Of a stretch of 12,154 bases of DNA, positions 1 to 9,055 are shown piece after piece (the first letter of the stretch is position 1; the number at the start of each line of letters is the position of its first letter). The stretch is from Burkholderiales bacterium. GTDB taxonomy: Bacteria; Pseudomonadota; Gammaproteobacteria; Burkholderiales; Casimicrobiaceae. The notes beneath the pieces are model-generated. The model was not told where the DNA came from and ran no database searches. It saw nothing but the letters and a program-made list of their open reading frames with translations. The stretch lies in the NCBI GenBank assembly GCA_025354075.1, contig JANXNO010000122.1, forward strand, positions 1 through 12,154. Reading direction: 5' to 3'. The position numbers and the translations under genes were made by a program.

Positions 1-970
<970 letters not shown>

Positions 971-977
971 GTGAACA

Positions 978-1005
978 ATTATGACGTTAGCGGGATCCCG
1001 CTAAC
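978..1005 (-). promoter_or_regulatory. Perfect 20-bp palindrome and -10-like box upstream of the osmoprotectant receptor gene
   Basis: Bases 986-1005 read gttagcggga tcccgctaac, a perfect palindrome with 10-bp arms. On the minus strand it is followed by CATAAT (978-983), one mismatch from a sigma70 -10 box and only 7 bases before the ATG at 970. A symmetric site just upstream of a -10 box is a usual position for a dimeric repressor. It could instead fold as an 8-bp stem with a GATC loop and end transcription from the phospholipase frame, which stops at 1036, but no T-run follows. No convincing -35 box is seen. The rest of the 971-1035 gap holds nothing else recognisable. Confidence 0.45.
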
Positions 1006-1035
1006 TTGAACGATCTTTCGCGACTGCGATGAGAA

Positions 1036-2590
1036 TTACGAAGGCTCGCCATTCCGCAGTGCTTCGATCCTCTGTCCCATCGACTGCACGTACGCCTTTG
1101 CCGCACTAATGGTGGCGATCTGCTGAAAGCTTTTCAGAATATCGTCTTTCGCATCATCGCCGTCGCGACACATTTCGAGTTCGGTCTTCAGCAGAATTTT
1201 CAGAAAGCCCACCCAGTTGCCTGTTTTAGGCAGCAGTTGGTCGATATCGACGGGCGTCGCTTTGGTGAGATTCTGGATCGGTGGCACGGGAAAGTTGAGG
1301 GTGCGCGGGCAATCACCATCGTTGCGCAGCGGGGAGTTTTCGAACAGAGGCCTCAAGTCATTGGCGGCTTCGTCGCGTTGCGTCAAACGTCCCATGCCCA
1401 GCATGCGTTGTACGGTCGCCAGGATTGATGTGTGGTCGTACGGCGTGTGATCCACGGTGCCCTTGGCAATGCGCGGGGAGACGATGATAGCCGGAACCCG
1501 CACGCCGTATTGCTTGAAATCGAAGCCATTCAGGTCTTTGAGCTGATTGATGTTGCGATCGCCGGGCGCTGTAGCTCCGGGAGGTATTACGTGGTCATAG
1601 AAGCCGCCGTGCTCATCGTAAACAATCACCAGCGGACTCGTTTCCCAGAGCGGTGAATTGCGAATCGCTTCATACACCGCCTTGATCAGACATTCGCCGC
1701 CGTAAGGGTCGTCCTCCGGGTGTTGCGACGAACCGTCCTTGTAGGTTGGCCCGGTTAGGGAGGTTGTCTGCCAAAAAAACTCTTGCCGAAATTCGGTTCG
1801 ATGAAGGTGTAAGCGTGCGGACAATCGCCGTGCAAATCTTTGGCGAAATTGTCAGCCCACTTTGTCGAATCTCTCGATGAATCCAGTGGATGGACGTCAA
1901 GGATGCTAATGCCACTCAACGATGAGACCTGCGGAATCCAGCCGCCATCCTTCCACTCCGACGGGTCGCGAAAGCGATTGCAAAAATCGCTGTATAAACG
2001 CCACTGATGCTTTGCGTTCGTCAGCGCCTCATAAATCGAGCCATTCTCATAGCAAAACCCGTGAACGTGAAATTCCCATCAGCCTCTTCCAGTGTTTTCG
2101 GAGACTGATCCGGGCAGGCTGACGATGCGCCATGCACAAAAAATCGATTGGGCCAGGTCGGCCCTGGCATCGACGAACACCATTGATCGCAGATCGCGTA
2201 TTCACTGGCGAGTTGGGCAACTACCGGCAGCTGCGCAGGCGTGCGAAAGCAGGCCATGATGTCGCCCACGTGATCGGCAGCGGGCGTGCCAGTGCTTTCG
2301 CTGACCGATGTGGCGTAGCTTTGGGCAAAACCGCCATTACCACCGGATAACTGCAACGCCACATCCGCGAACTCATGGCCCGGATCCGTTGTCATGCTCG
2401 CAGGCGCGCCGTCCTTCACGGGGTAGACCTGATCGCCAATGGAGTTGCTGTCGGAGGTCGTGGCAGCGTTGATGCCGGGAATACCGGACATAGCAAAGAT
2501 GTGATCGAAGGAATGGTTTTCGAGCATCAACACGAAAACCTTACTGATAGTCGCGCTCACGTCAGCCACTTTCGCATCGGATTCAGACAT
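1036..2590 (-). pseudogene. Phospholipase C / acid phosphatase family (PF04185) with two single-base frameshifts
   Basis: Three consecutive minus-strand segments in different frames together spell one phosphoesterase of about 518 residues. Segment one starts at ATG 2590 (GGAGA ribosome site at 2597-2601) and carries LENHSFDH (Glu24, Asn25) and GPTWPNRFFVHGAS, the metal-ligand and nucleophile regions of the family. At 2052-2057 one base is missing. The next frame continues YENGSIYEAL through HAYTFIEPNFG. At the run of seven A at 1773-1779 a second base is missing. The third frame gives SSQHPEDDPYGGE and YDEHGGFYDHV, the His and Asp-Glu metal ligands, and ends at TAA 1036. Family members belong to the alkaline phosphatase superfamily and cleave phosphatidylcholine, sphingomyelin or phosphomonoesters. 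No signal peptide is visible at the N-terminus. All motifs survive, so either the break is recent or these are homopolymer sequencing errors in an intact gene. Confidence 0.85.
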
Positions 2591-2701
2591 GGTGAGTCTC
2601 CATTAGAAAGTTACCTGCGATAAAAATGTCCGATCCAGCAAGGGTATCGCGATATTGAGAGGAACGACGGGACGAATCAGCATTCCCACGCGAGCAAGCG
2701 G

Positions 2702-3622
2702 CTACATGGCTTTGCCGAGTTCATACAGCACCAACGCGCGATAAACCGCGCTGTGCCCCGGCGTAGGCACGCCGTATTCAAGTCCGAGTTGATGCACTCG
2801 CCCCGACAGCCAACGCAGCTCGAGGGGCTTGCCGCGTTCCAGATCCTCAGACATGGATGAGCGAAAAGCGTAGGGCATGCCTTCGAGTTTGGTCATGATC
2901 TCGTCGCCGAGGCTTTCGCGCACTGCCTTGCTGGCGGCACGAGCCACCGCGATGCTCTCGTCGACGAGTTGACGTTGCAATATTCGCGTTTCAGCATGTC
3001 CCAATATTTGGCCCATACTCGCCCGCAGCAACGACGTTGAACCCGAGAGCGCGGTCAAAGCTATGAACTTCTCCCAGATCACAATGTCGATGTCGTCCGT
3101 ACCCTTTGCATCTAGCTCAGCGGCACGCGAGCACGCCGAGAAAAACTCCGCCATGACAGGGTCACCGTTCGCCGCATCCGCCACAATCATGTGCAGCCCG
3201 CCGGGACTGCGAATTACGCCTGGCCGATCAACCACCGCCGACACGTAAATCACACCACCACGCACCTGAGCACCCACTACACGCGGAGTGATCATGCTGA
3301 TGCTGTCGATCCCATTCTGCAAGGTAAGGACGCGAGTCTGCGCCCCGATCATGGGACTGAGCGAGCGCGCCGCCGCCTCTGTGTCCCATAACTTCACTGC
3401 GAAGATGATCAGATCAACCGGGCCGATGTCGGACGGATTTTCAGTAGCGTTGACTAACGGCAAATGGAGTGGATGCGCCGGACTCTCGATCCGCAATCCA
3501 TCGCGCTGCATCGCTTCAAGATGCGTGCCACGCGCGACGAACAACACCTCTTCACCAGCCGCCTGTAGTCGGCTCCCTACGTAAGCCCCCACCGCGCCAG
3601 AACCCATGATTGCGATACGCAT
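2702..3622 (-). CDS. 2-dehydropantoate 2-reductase family protein (ketopantoate reductase-like)
   Basis: This 306-residue protein has the length and layout of the PanE/ApbA family, which reduces ketopantoate to pantoate with NADPH in the cytoplasmic route to pantothenate and coenzyme A. The N-terminal Rossmann fold has GSGAVG at 7-12. VKLWD (Lys77), LQNGID (Asn103), WEKF (Lys185) and LELRWLSG (Glu268) align with the coenzyme and catalytic positions of the E. coli enzyme (Lys72, Asn98, Lys176, Glu256). The Asn that follows the catalytic Lys by four residues in E. coli (Asn180) is Leu here, so the true substrate may be another 2-keto acid; I therefore give no gene symbol. The start has a weak AAAAAGG just upstream. 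It lies 111 bases ahead of the phospholipase frame on the same strand, with no obvious functional tie to it. Bases 3623-3748, between this gene and the exporter operon, hold nothing I recognise. Confidence 0.85.
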   Translation of the reverse strand: MRIAIMGSGAVGAYVGSRLQAAGEEVLFVARGTHLEAMQRDGLRIESPAHPLHLPLVNATENPSDIGPVDLIIFAVKLWDTEAAARSLSPMIGAQTRVLTLQNGIDSISMITPRVVGAQVRGGVIYVSAVVDRPGVIRSPGGLHMIVADAANGDPVMAEFFSACSRAAELDAKGTDDIDIVIWEKFIALTALSGSTSLLRASMGQILGHAETRILQRQLVDESIAVARAASKAVRESLGDEIMTKLEGMPYAFRSSMSEDLERGKPLELRWLSGRVHQLGLEYGVPTPGHSAVYRALVLYELGKAM

Positions 3623-3748
3623 GATTTGACCTTTTTGCTTCTATCTAATGCGTAACGCTAAGTGACATCGTGAATTTATGCAAACACAAACGGCGCGTGC
3701 CTACGTAGCCTTGCTCCACTATCGACAACTGGATGCGGCGCCATCGGC

Positions 3749-4510
3749 TTAACTCCTTAGCTTGTATCCGGTGTTGAACACCCACCACACAAAAGTCAGG
3801 CAAATTAGCAGGAAGCCGAGCGTGACACCGACACTCACGCCAATATGCACATCGGCCATCCCGTAAAAGGCCCAGCGGAAACCACTGATCAGATACACGA
3901 CAGGATTGAACAGCGTTATCTTTTGCCATAGCGGTGGCAGCATGTTGATCGAATAAAACGCGCCGCCGAGAAAGGTCAGTGGCGTGACGATCAGCAGCGG
4001 CACAACTTGCAGTTTTTGAAAGTTGTCGGCCCACAACCCGATGATGAAACCGAACAAGCTGAACGTGACCGCAGTCAGCAAAAGGATGGCGATCAGCCAG
4101 AACGGATGCGCGATTTCGTACGGTACGAACAGACGTGCAGTGCCCATGATGAGAAGCCCCAGCATGACCGACTTGGTAGCCGCCGCGCCCACATACCCAA
4201 TCAACACTTCGATCCACGACACCGGCGCGGACAGCAACTCATAAATGGTGCCGGCCCACTTCGGCATGTAGATGCCGAACGATGCATTCGAAATACTCTC
4301 ACTCAGCAACGACAGCATGACCAGCCCCGGAATGATGAAGGCACCGTAGCTGATGTTGTCGATGTCGCCCATGCGCGATCCTATGGCTTTGCCGAAGACG
4401 ATGAAGTACAGCGACGTAGTAAGTACCGGTGCGGCGATACTCTGCATCACGGTGCGAAAGGTGCGCGCCATTTCAAAACGGTAGATTGCGCGAATGCCGT
4501 GCAGGTTCAT
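3749..4510 (-). CDS. yadH: ABC-2 type exporter permease, YadH-like
   Basis: This 253-residue integral inner-membrane protein has about six hydrophobic segments (roughly 25-45, 55-73, 98-127, 135-160, 166-191 and 223-248). It carries the ABC-2 family pattern [19 protein letters not shown] before the last segment and [15 protein letters not shown] after it. Length and sequence character match E. coli YadH (256 residues), an exporter permease of unknown substrate. Its ATG at 4510 overlaps the TGA of the upstream ATPase gene in an ATGA arrangement, so the two are translationally coupled and should form one transporter of two permease and two ATPase chains. The substrate cannot be inferred from sequence. 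Confidence 0.92.
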   Translation of the reverse strand: MNLHGIRAIYRFEMARTFRTVMQSIAAPVLTTSLYFIVFGKAIGSRMGDIDNISYGAFIIPGLVMLSLLSESISNASFGIYMPKWAGTIYELLSAPVSWIEVLIGYVGAAATKSVMLGLLIMGTARLFVPYEIAHPFWLIAILLLTAVTFSLFGFIIGLWADNFQKLQVVPLLIVTPLTFLGGAFYSINMLPPLWQKITLFNPVVYLISGFRWAFYGMADVHIGVSVGVTLGFLLICLTFVWWVFNTGYKLRS

Positions 4511-5460
4511 ACCGTTACCTCGTTCGGTTGATGCACCAGACTGACGAAAATGTCCTCCAGCGAGCTTTCGCTGGAGCGTAAATCCTTGAAGTCAATGCCG
4601 TGTTCGCCGAGCGCGCGTAGCAACGCGGCGATGCCCGTTTCTTCCTTCTGCGTGTCGAAGCTGTACACCAGCGTATGCCCTCCTTCCGTGAGTTCCAGCG
4701 ACCAATCATCAAGTGCGTCCGGAATGCTCCTCATGGGCTGGCGAAGCGTTATGGCGAGCTGCTTTTTGCCCAACTTTCTCATCAGCACCTTTTTGTCTTC
4801 AACAATGATCAATTCGCCTTTGTTGATGACGCCAATACGGTCGGCCATATCTTCGGCCTCTTCGATGTAGTGCGTGGTCAAAATGATGGTGGTGCCGTTC
4901 GCGCGCAGCTCGCGCACCATGCGCCACATGTCGTGTCGCAACTCCACGTCAACGCCTGCACTGGGTTCGTCAAGGAACAGTATTCTTGGTTCATGCGCCA
5001 ACGCTTTCGCGATCAGCACGCGGCGTTTCATGCCGCCCGACAGCGTCATGATTTTTGCGTCGCGTTTGTCCCACAAGGACAGGTCGCGCAGGACCTTTTC
5101 CAGATGCGCGGGATTGGGCGCTTTTCCGAACAAACCGCGACTGAAACTCATGGTAGACCAGACCGACTCAAACGCGTCGGTGTGCAGCTCCTGCGGCACC
5201 AGCCCAATGCTCGCCCGCGCCGCGCGATAGTCACGCAACGTGTCGTGGCCGTCAGCGATCACCGTACCGCTGCTGGCGTTGACGATGCCGCAAATGATAC
5301 TAATCAGGGTCGTCTTGCCCGCGCCGTTGGGGCCGAGCAGCGCGAATATCTCTCCACGCTTGATGTCAAGGTTGACGTCTTTGAGCGCCTGAAACCCGCT
5401 GGCATAGGTTTTATTGACCCCGCGTATGCGCACGATGGCGGCTGATGTTTGATCGGTCAT
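4507..5460 (-). CDS. yadG: ABC exporter ATP-binding protein, YadG-like
   Basis: This 317-residue cytoplasmic ATPase has all nucleotide-binding motifs: Walker [10 protein letters not shown] (43-51), Q-loop Gln90 in LVPQE, signature LSGGMKRR (140-147), Walker B ILFLDEP (160-166) and switch His197 in LTTHY. A C-terminal extension after about residue 220 ends in [11 protein letters not shown], typical of exporter ATPases of the ABC-2 class. Length is close to E. coli YadG (308 residues). It energises the permease encoded immediately downstream with a 4-base overlap. The ATG at 5460 is the first usable start because an in-frame TGA lies two codons upstream. Its own ribosome site is poor, while a strong GGAGGA lies 28 bases further upstream before an out-of-frame ATG pair. 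Confidence 0.94.
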   Translation of the reverse strand: MTDQTSAAIVRIRGVNKTYASGFQALKDVNLDIKRGEIFALLGPNGAGKTTLISIICGIVNASSGTVIADGHDTLRDYRAARASIGLVPQELHTDAFESVWSTMSFSRGLFGKAPNPAHLEKVLRDLSLWDKRDAKIMTLSGGMKRRVLIAKALAHEPRILFLDEPSAGVDVELRHDMWRMVRELRANGTTIILTTHYIEEAEDMADRIGVINKGELIIVEDKKVLMRKLGKKQLAITLRQPMRSIPDALDDWSLELTEGGHTLVYSFDTQKEETGIAALLRALGEHGIDFKDLRSSESSLEDIFVSLVHQPNEVTV

Positions 5461-5488
5461 AACTCAGTCTACTGCTGCAAACCATCAT
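5411..5488 (-). other. Possible 25-codon upstream ORF overlapping the yadG-like start
   Basis: On the minus strand GGAGGA (5491-5496) precedes two adjacent ATG codons (5488 and 5485) with ideal spacing. The frame runs 25 codons to TAA at 5411-5413 and overlaps the first 16 codons of the ATPase gene in another frame. The peptide ([20 protein letters not shown]...) resembles nothing I know. It could be a leader peptide feeding ribosomes to the poorly marked ATPase start, or the sequence match could be fortuitous. Confidence 0.22.
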
Positions 5489-5706
5489 TCTCCTCCGATT
5501 CGGGGGGGTTCGTTTCCCGCTCCCTGATGAACGCTAGCGCAAACAACTTTAACAATCTCACACTGAGTTGTTTTTGAGAAAAATTGTCATGATGTGGGAA
5601 ACCGCACTCTTATGGATAATATGGTTTGTGATCAGCGTTAGCGTGTACTTCAACATACGCAGGAAACGTTTTCGTTCGCTCCATTTTCACCACAAGGCCA
5701 ACCCTC
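5461..5706. promoter_or_regulatory. Divergent intergenic region with an inverted repeat
   Basis: This 246-base gap between divergent genes is visibly more AT-rich than its surroundings and should hold promoters for both. An inverted repeat has exact 8-base arms, aaacaact at 5541-5548 and agttgttt at 5566-5573, separated by 17 bases and followed by further T residues. It could be an operator for a dimeric regulator or a weak hairpin. A run of seven G lies at 5502-5508. A short palindrome, aaacgttt, lies at 5664-5671. I could not assign confident -35/-10 boxes. Confidence 0.4.
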
Positions 5707-8070
5707 TTGAACGCAGTAACTCAAGTGACATCTACACATCACATCAATGGAGACTCGGGTCGCATCGGCGCCTTCGGCAGCGGCAAAGACGTTCGCCGCG
5801 TTGAGGACGATCTGCTGCTCAAGGGCTTGGGGCAATTCACCGATGACGTGACGGTTGGCGGACTTACGCATTTGTTCTTTTTGCGCTCACCGTATGCGCA
5901 CGCCGATATCGCCGCAATCAACGTGCAGGCTGCTAGCGCAATGCCGGGCGTGTTGCTGATTGCGACAGGTGCCGATCTGGTGGCAGCGGGCGTGAAACCC
6001 GTGCCCGGCGTGGCCGGATTTATGCGTGCAGACGGCACGCCGGCACGATCTGCGCCGCGGCACGCGCTGGCGGTGGGACGGGTTCGTTTTGTCGGTGAGC
6101 CGGTCGCAGCGGTGGTCGCACAAACGCTGGAGCAAGCTCGGCTTGCTGCTGAGGCGATTGACGTGAGTTACGCCGCGCTGCCGGTGGCGGTTCATCTTGA
6201 TGATGCGACTGCACCTGACGCACCGCTGATGTGCGAAGAGCTGAGTGACAACATCGCCGCTGAAATGCGTCATGGCGACGCAAAAGCAACTGCTGATGCC
6301 TTTGCAGTCGCCAAGCACATCGTCAAGCTCAGGCTCGTGAACCAGCGCGTGTCCGCGTTCTCGCTGGAGCCGCGCAGCGTGCTGCACACGTTCGATGAAA
6401 CCAGCGGACGGCTGACGATACGCATGAGCAGTCAAATGCCTTCGGGGCTGCGCGACACGGTGTGCGGCGCACTCAGCATGCCCAAGGAACAGGTGCGCGT
6501 GGTTGTTGGTGACGTCGGCGGTGGCTTTGGCATGAAAACCGGTGCGTATCCCGAGGATGTGGCGGTCGCGTTTTGTTGCCGCGCGTTGAAGCAAACGGTG
6601 AAGTGGATTGGTGATCGTGGCGAAGAGTTTGTGTCCGCAGGTCACGGGCGCGATGTGGTGTCCGTGGCTGAATTGGCGCTTGATGAGCACGGCCAAATTC
6701 TCGCCTTGCGCGTGGTGAGCCACGCCAATGTCGGCGCCTACGCAACCGGTGTGGCGGTCGCGATTTCGTTGATGATCGGGCCGTGGGTGCAGACCAGCGT
6801 TTACGACATCAAGACCATCGATTTTCGCTTTAAAGGCGTACTCACCAACACCGCGCCGATTGGCGCGTATCGCGGCGCGGGACGACCTGAAGCAATTTTC
6901 ATCATCGAGCGGTTAATGGACGAAGCTGCGCGGCAGATCGGTATGGATCGCGTCGAATTACGCCGACGCAATTTCATTCAGCCGAGCCAGATGCCCTTCG
7001 CCAACCCGATGAAGCAGGTGTACGACAGCGGCAAGTTTGAGCACGTGATGAATCAGGGATTAGCGCTGGCCGATTGGGCGGGTTTCGACAAGCGTGAAGC
7101 CGAATCAAAACAACGCGGCAAATTACGCGGACTCGGTATCGCCACGTTTCTGGAATGGACCGGCGGCAACGTGTTTGAAGAGCGCGTCACCGTCACGGTG
7201 AAACCGGAGCGCATTATTGAGGTGTTCTCCGCCGTACAGGCGATGGGGCAGGGCATTGCGACGACCTTGGCGCAGCTCGTGGTGGACAGCTTCGGCGTAT
7301 CAATGGACAAAGTGCGCATCGTGCTGGGTGACACCGATCGCGGCGATGGCTTTGGCAGCGCGGGCTCACGCTCGATCTTCACCGGCGGGTCGGCCGTACG
7401 CATCGGATCGGAACGCACGATTGATGCAGCGAAACAGATGGCGGCTGATGAACTGGAAGTTGCAGCGGGCGATTTGAGCTATGCCGACGCGACGTTTACC
7501 GTCGCGGGTACTGATATTTCGATTGATTTGTTTGCGTTGGCCGCGAAGCAAACAGGCCGACGTATTTTTGTCGAATCAACGAGCACCGTGGCTGGCCCGT
7601 CATGGCCCAATGGCTGCCATATTTGCGAGGTGGAAATTGACCCGGATACGGGCCATGTTGAGGTGGTCGCGTATTCATCTGTCAACGATGTCGGTCGCGT
7701 TATCAATCCGATGATCGTACGCGGTCAGCTTGACGGCGGCGTGGTGCAAGGCTTGGGGCAGGCGCTGTGCGAACACCTGCAATACGACCGTGAGAGCGGG
7801 CAGCTGGTCACGGGAAGCATGATGGACTACGCCGTTCCACACGCCGACATCATCGGCGCGATGACGCACGAACTCGATCAATCCACGCCGTGTCTGAACA
7901 ATCCGTTGGGCGTCAAAGGCGTGGGCGAGCTGGGCACCATTGGTGCCACGCCTGCTGCGGTGAATGCGGTGGCCGATGCGTTTTCGCGTAACGGGCTCGC
8001 GGCAAAAACACCGCTGCTGCAAATGCCGCTGACGGCGATGCGGGTGTGGCAATTGATGCAGAAAACGTGA
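5707..8070 (+). CDS. Xanthine dehydrogenase-family molybdopterin-binding subunit, form II CoxL-like
   Basis: This 787-residue protein is the large catalytic subunit of a molybdenum hydroxylase (CO dehydrogenase/aldehyde oxidase/xanthine dehydrogenase superfamily). Residues about 20-130 are the a/b hammerhead domain, beginning VRRVEDDLLLKGLGQFTDD. Molybdopterin-binding motifs follow: DVGGGFGMKTGAYPEDVA from 269, AYRGAGR at 387-393, MGQG at 513-516, and GVGELGT from 738 with the likely catalytic Glu741. AYRGAGR marks the form II (putative) CoxL group, as opposed to AYRCSFR of true CO oxidisers, so the substrate is probably not CO but an aldehyde, purine or other N-heterocycle. Such proteins work with a 2Fe-2S subunit and usually an FAD subunit; neither gene is adjacent. 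The TTG start at 5707 (AAGG upstream) is chosen because it gives a family-like N-terminus; GTG at 5725 is an alternative. Confidence 0.9.
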   Translation: MNAVTQVTSTHHINGDSGRIGAFGSGKDVRRVEDDLLLKGLGQFTDDVTVGGLTHLFFLRSPYAHADIAAINVQAASAMPGVLLIATGADLVAAGVKPVPGVAGFMRADGTPARSAPRHALAVGRVRFVGEPVAAVVAQTLEQARLAAEAIDVSYAALPVAVHLDDATAPDAPLMCEELSDNIAAEMRHGDAKATADAFAVAKHIVKLRLVNQRVSAFSLEPRSVLHTFDETSGRLTIRMSSQMPSGLRDTVCGALSMPKEQVRVVVGDVGGGFGMKTGAYPEDVAVAFCCRALKQTVKWIGDRGEEFVSAGHGRDVVSVAELALDEHGQILALRVVSHANVGAYATGVAVAISLMIGPWVQTSVYDIKTIDFRFKGVLTNTAPIGAYRGAGRPEAIFIIERLMDEAARQIGMDRVELRRRNFIQPSQMPFANPMKQVYDSGKFEHVMNQGLALADWAGFDKREAESKQRGKLRGLGIATFLEWTGGNVFEERVTVTVKPERIIEVFSAVQAMGQGIATTLAQLVVDSFGVSMDKVRIVLGDTDRGDGFGSAGSRSIFTGGSAVRIGSERTIDAAKQMAADELEVAAGDLSYADATFTVAGTDISIDLFALAAKQTGRRIFVESTSTVAGPSWPNGCHICEVEIDPDTGHVEVVAYSSVNDVGRVINPMIVRGQLDGGVVQGLGQALCEHLQYDRESGQLVTGSMMDYAVPHADIIGAMTHELDQSTPCLNNPLGVKGVGELGTIGATPAAVNAVADAFSRNGLAAKTPLLQMPLTAMRVWQLMQKT

Positions 8071-8095
8071 GTCGACCGTTGCATAAACTCACGTC

Positions 8096-8608
8096 ATGAA
8101 TCACGCAAACAACGCTTCAACTGAAGCTCCACCGGCAAGCGTCGTGTGGCTCGGTTATGGCGGCCTAATCCCGTTTGTTGCGCTCTCCGCAGGATCGTTC
8201 GCAGTCGCTGAATATGCCGCGCTTTGCCGAATCGCGTTGATCCTGTACGGCGCGGTGATCTTGAGCTTTGTGGGCTCACTGCACTGGGCGTTTGCTATGA
8301 CATTGCCAGGTCTCAACGCCGCAAAGCGCACCGAGTGCTTCGTGTGGAGCGTGGTGCCTGCGCTGCTCGCTTGGCCCGCAGCGATGTTGATGGCAGTGTC
8401 TTCACAAATTAGCTTTGTCAGTATTTTTTTTGGCTACAAGGTTGCTGCGGCACCGGTCATGATCGGATTTGTGGCAAATTACATTCAGGACATTCGACTC
8501 ACGCGCGTCGCTGAGCTGCCTGCGTGGTATTTGCCGCTGCGCTTGCGCTTGACGACCGTTGCTTGCGTTTTTTTATCGGCGGCAGGTTTTACACATCTCT
8601 TGCGTTGA
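8096..8608 (+). CDS. DUF3429 domain-containing inner-membrane protein
   Basis: This 170-residue protein has about five hydrophobic segments (near 23-45, 47-70, 85-103, 106-128 and 150-167). It shows the DUF3429 pattern: WLGYGGLIPFVALS at the start of the first segment, YGAVILSFVGSLHWAFAM in the middle, VWSVVPALLAWPA, and LPAWYLPLRLRLT near the C-terminus. The function of this family is unknown. It begins 25 bases after the molybdopterin subunit gene on the same strand, so co-transcription is possible, but DUF3429 genes are not known to me as partners of molybdenum enzymes. No clear Shine-Dalgarno is seen. Confidence 0.85.
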   Translation: MNHANNASTEAPPASVVWLGYGGLIPFVALSAGSFAVAEYAALCRIALILYGAVILSFVGSLHWAFAMTLPGLNAAKRTECFVWSVVPALLAWPAAMLMAVSSQISFVSIFFGYKVAAAPVMIGFVANYIQDIRLTRVAELPAWYLPLRLRLTTVACVFLSAAGFTHLLR

Positions 8609-8651
8609 CTTCACAAGCGCCACCCGTGACTCTCGGCGCGTCAATCGAAAA

Positions 8652-8915
8652 TTATTTCCATCCTTGCAACCACTGCGACTCATCCAACAAATCACGCCAC
8701 GGCAGCGCGAAGCTTCGTTTTGAATACGTCGCTTCAATTTCAATCATTTCAATTTGCGCATCGGGCACATCGGGTTCGATGAGCTTGACGACGATGAAAT
8801 GCTTCTCCTTATTTTGCGGACGGGTCGCGGTCCACTTGGTGAGCAGCAGTTTTTTGGCGTTCAGGCGCAGCGCGGCGCGATTCGGTTTGGGCTGAAAGCC
8901 ATTGGTTGAGTCCAC
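8652..8915 (-). CDS. TIGR02450 family conserved hypothetical protein
   Basis: This 87-residue soluble protein has the conserved core of the small TIGR02450 (Trp-containing) family: LNAKKLLLTKWTATRPQNKEKHF at about 18-40, then VVKLIEP, IEIEATYS and the ending FALPWRDLLDESQWLQGW. Function is unknown. It starts with GTG at 8915 and stops at TAA 8652. It converges with the DUF3429 gene, whose stop is 43 bases away; that gap shows no strong hairpin. It faces away from the DUF3096 gene on its other side. Confidence 0.8.
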   Translation of the reverse strand: MDSTNGFQPKPNRAALRLNAKKLLLTKWTATRPQNKEKHFIVVKLIEPDVPDAQIEMIEIEATYSKRSFALPWRDLLDESQWLQGWK

Positions 8916-9055
8916 GGTAAGGCCGCTCTGCGTAAAACGTTGATGCGTGATTCTCTACGCAAACGTCTGACTAGCGTTTCAGGCGCTGTCCTACACGCCG
9001 GCCACAGTGCGAGCTTGATACTATGTACACAACAAACAACTATCACGAGGCCCCC
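8916..9055. promoter_or_regulatory. Divergent intergenic region with imperfect inverted repeat
   Basis: This gap separates the minus-strand TIGR02450 gene from the plus-strand DUF3096 gene. An imperfect inverted repeat pairs 8937-8948 (acgtt-ga-tgcgt) with 8957-8966 (acgcaaacgt) around an 8-base loop, with a two-base bulge. It may be an operator or a transcript hairpin. A weak -10-like tactat lies at 9019-9024, which would suit a start of transcription before the TTG at 9056. Nothing else is recognisable. Confidence 0.3.

Noticed and set aside
1670..1915. Separate 81-codon minus-strand gene
   Set aside because: It is an out-of-frame reading through the broken phospholipase; the other two frames carry the conserved phosphoesterase sequence across this stretch.
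2645..2654. 10-bp palindrome tatcgcgata upstream of the phospholipase
   Set aside because: Short, and not placed against a recognisable promoter; likely chance.
3645..4217. 190-codon minus-strand open frame
   Set aside because: It overlaps the yadH-like permease in another frame; the permease frame has proper transmembrane helices and couples to the ATPase.
4675..5445. Plus-strand open frame of 256 codons
   Set aside because: It is antisense to the yadG-like ATPase, which has all ABC motifs; the plus frame shows no domain.
5887..6723. Minus-strand open frame of 278 codons
   Set aside because: It lies opposite the conserved molybdopterin subunit and is His/Arg/Cys-rich with no family resemblance.
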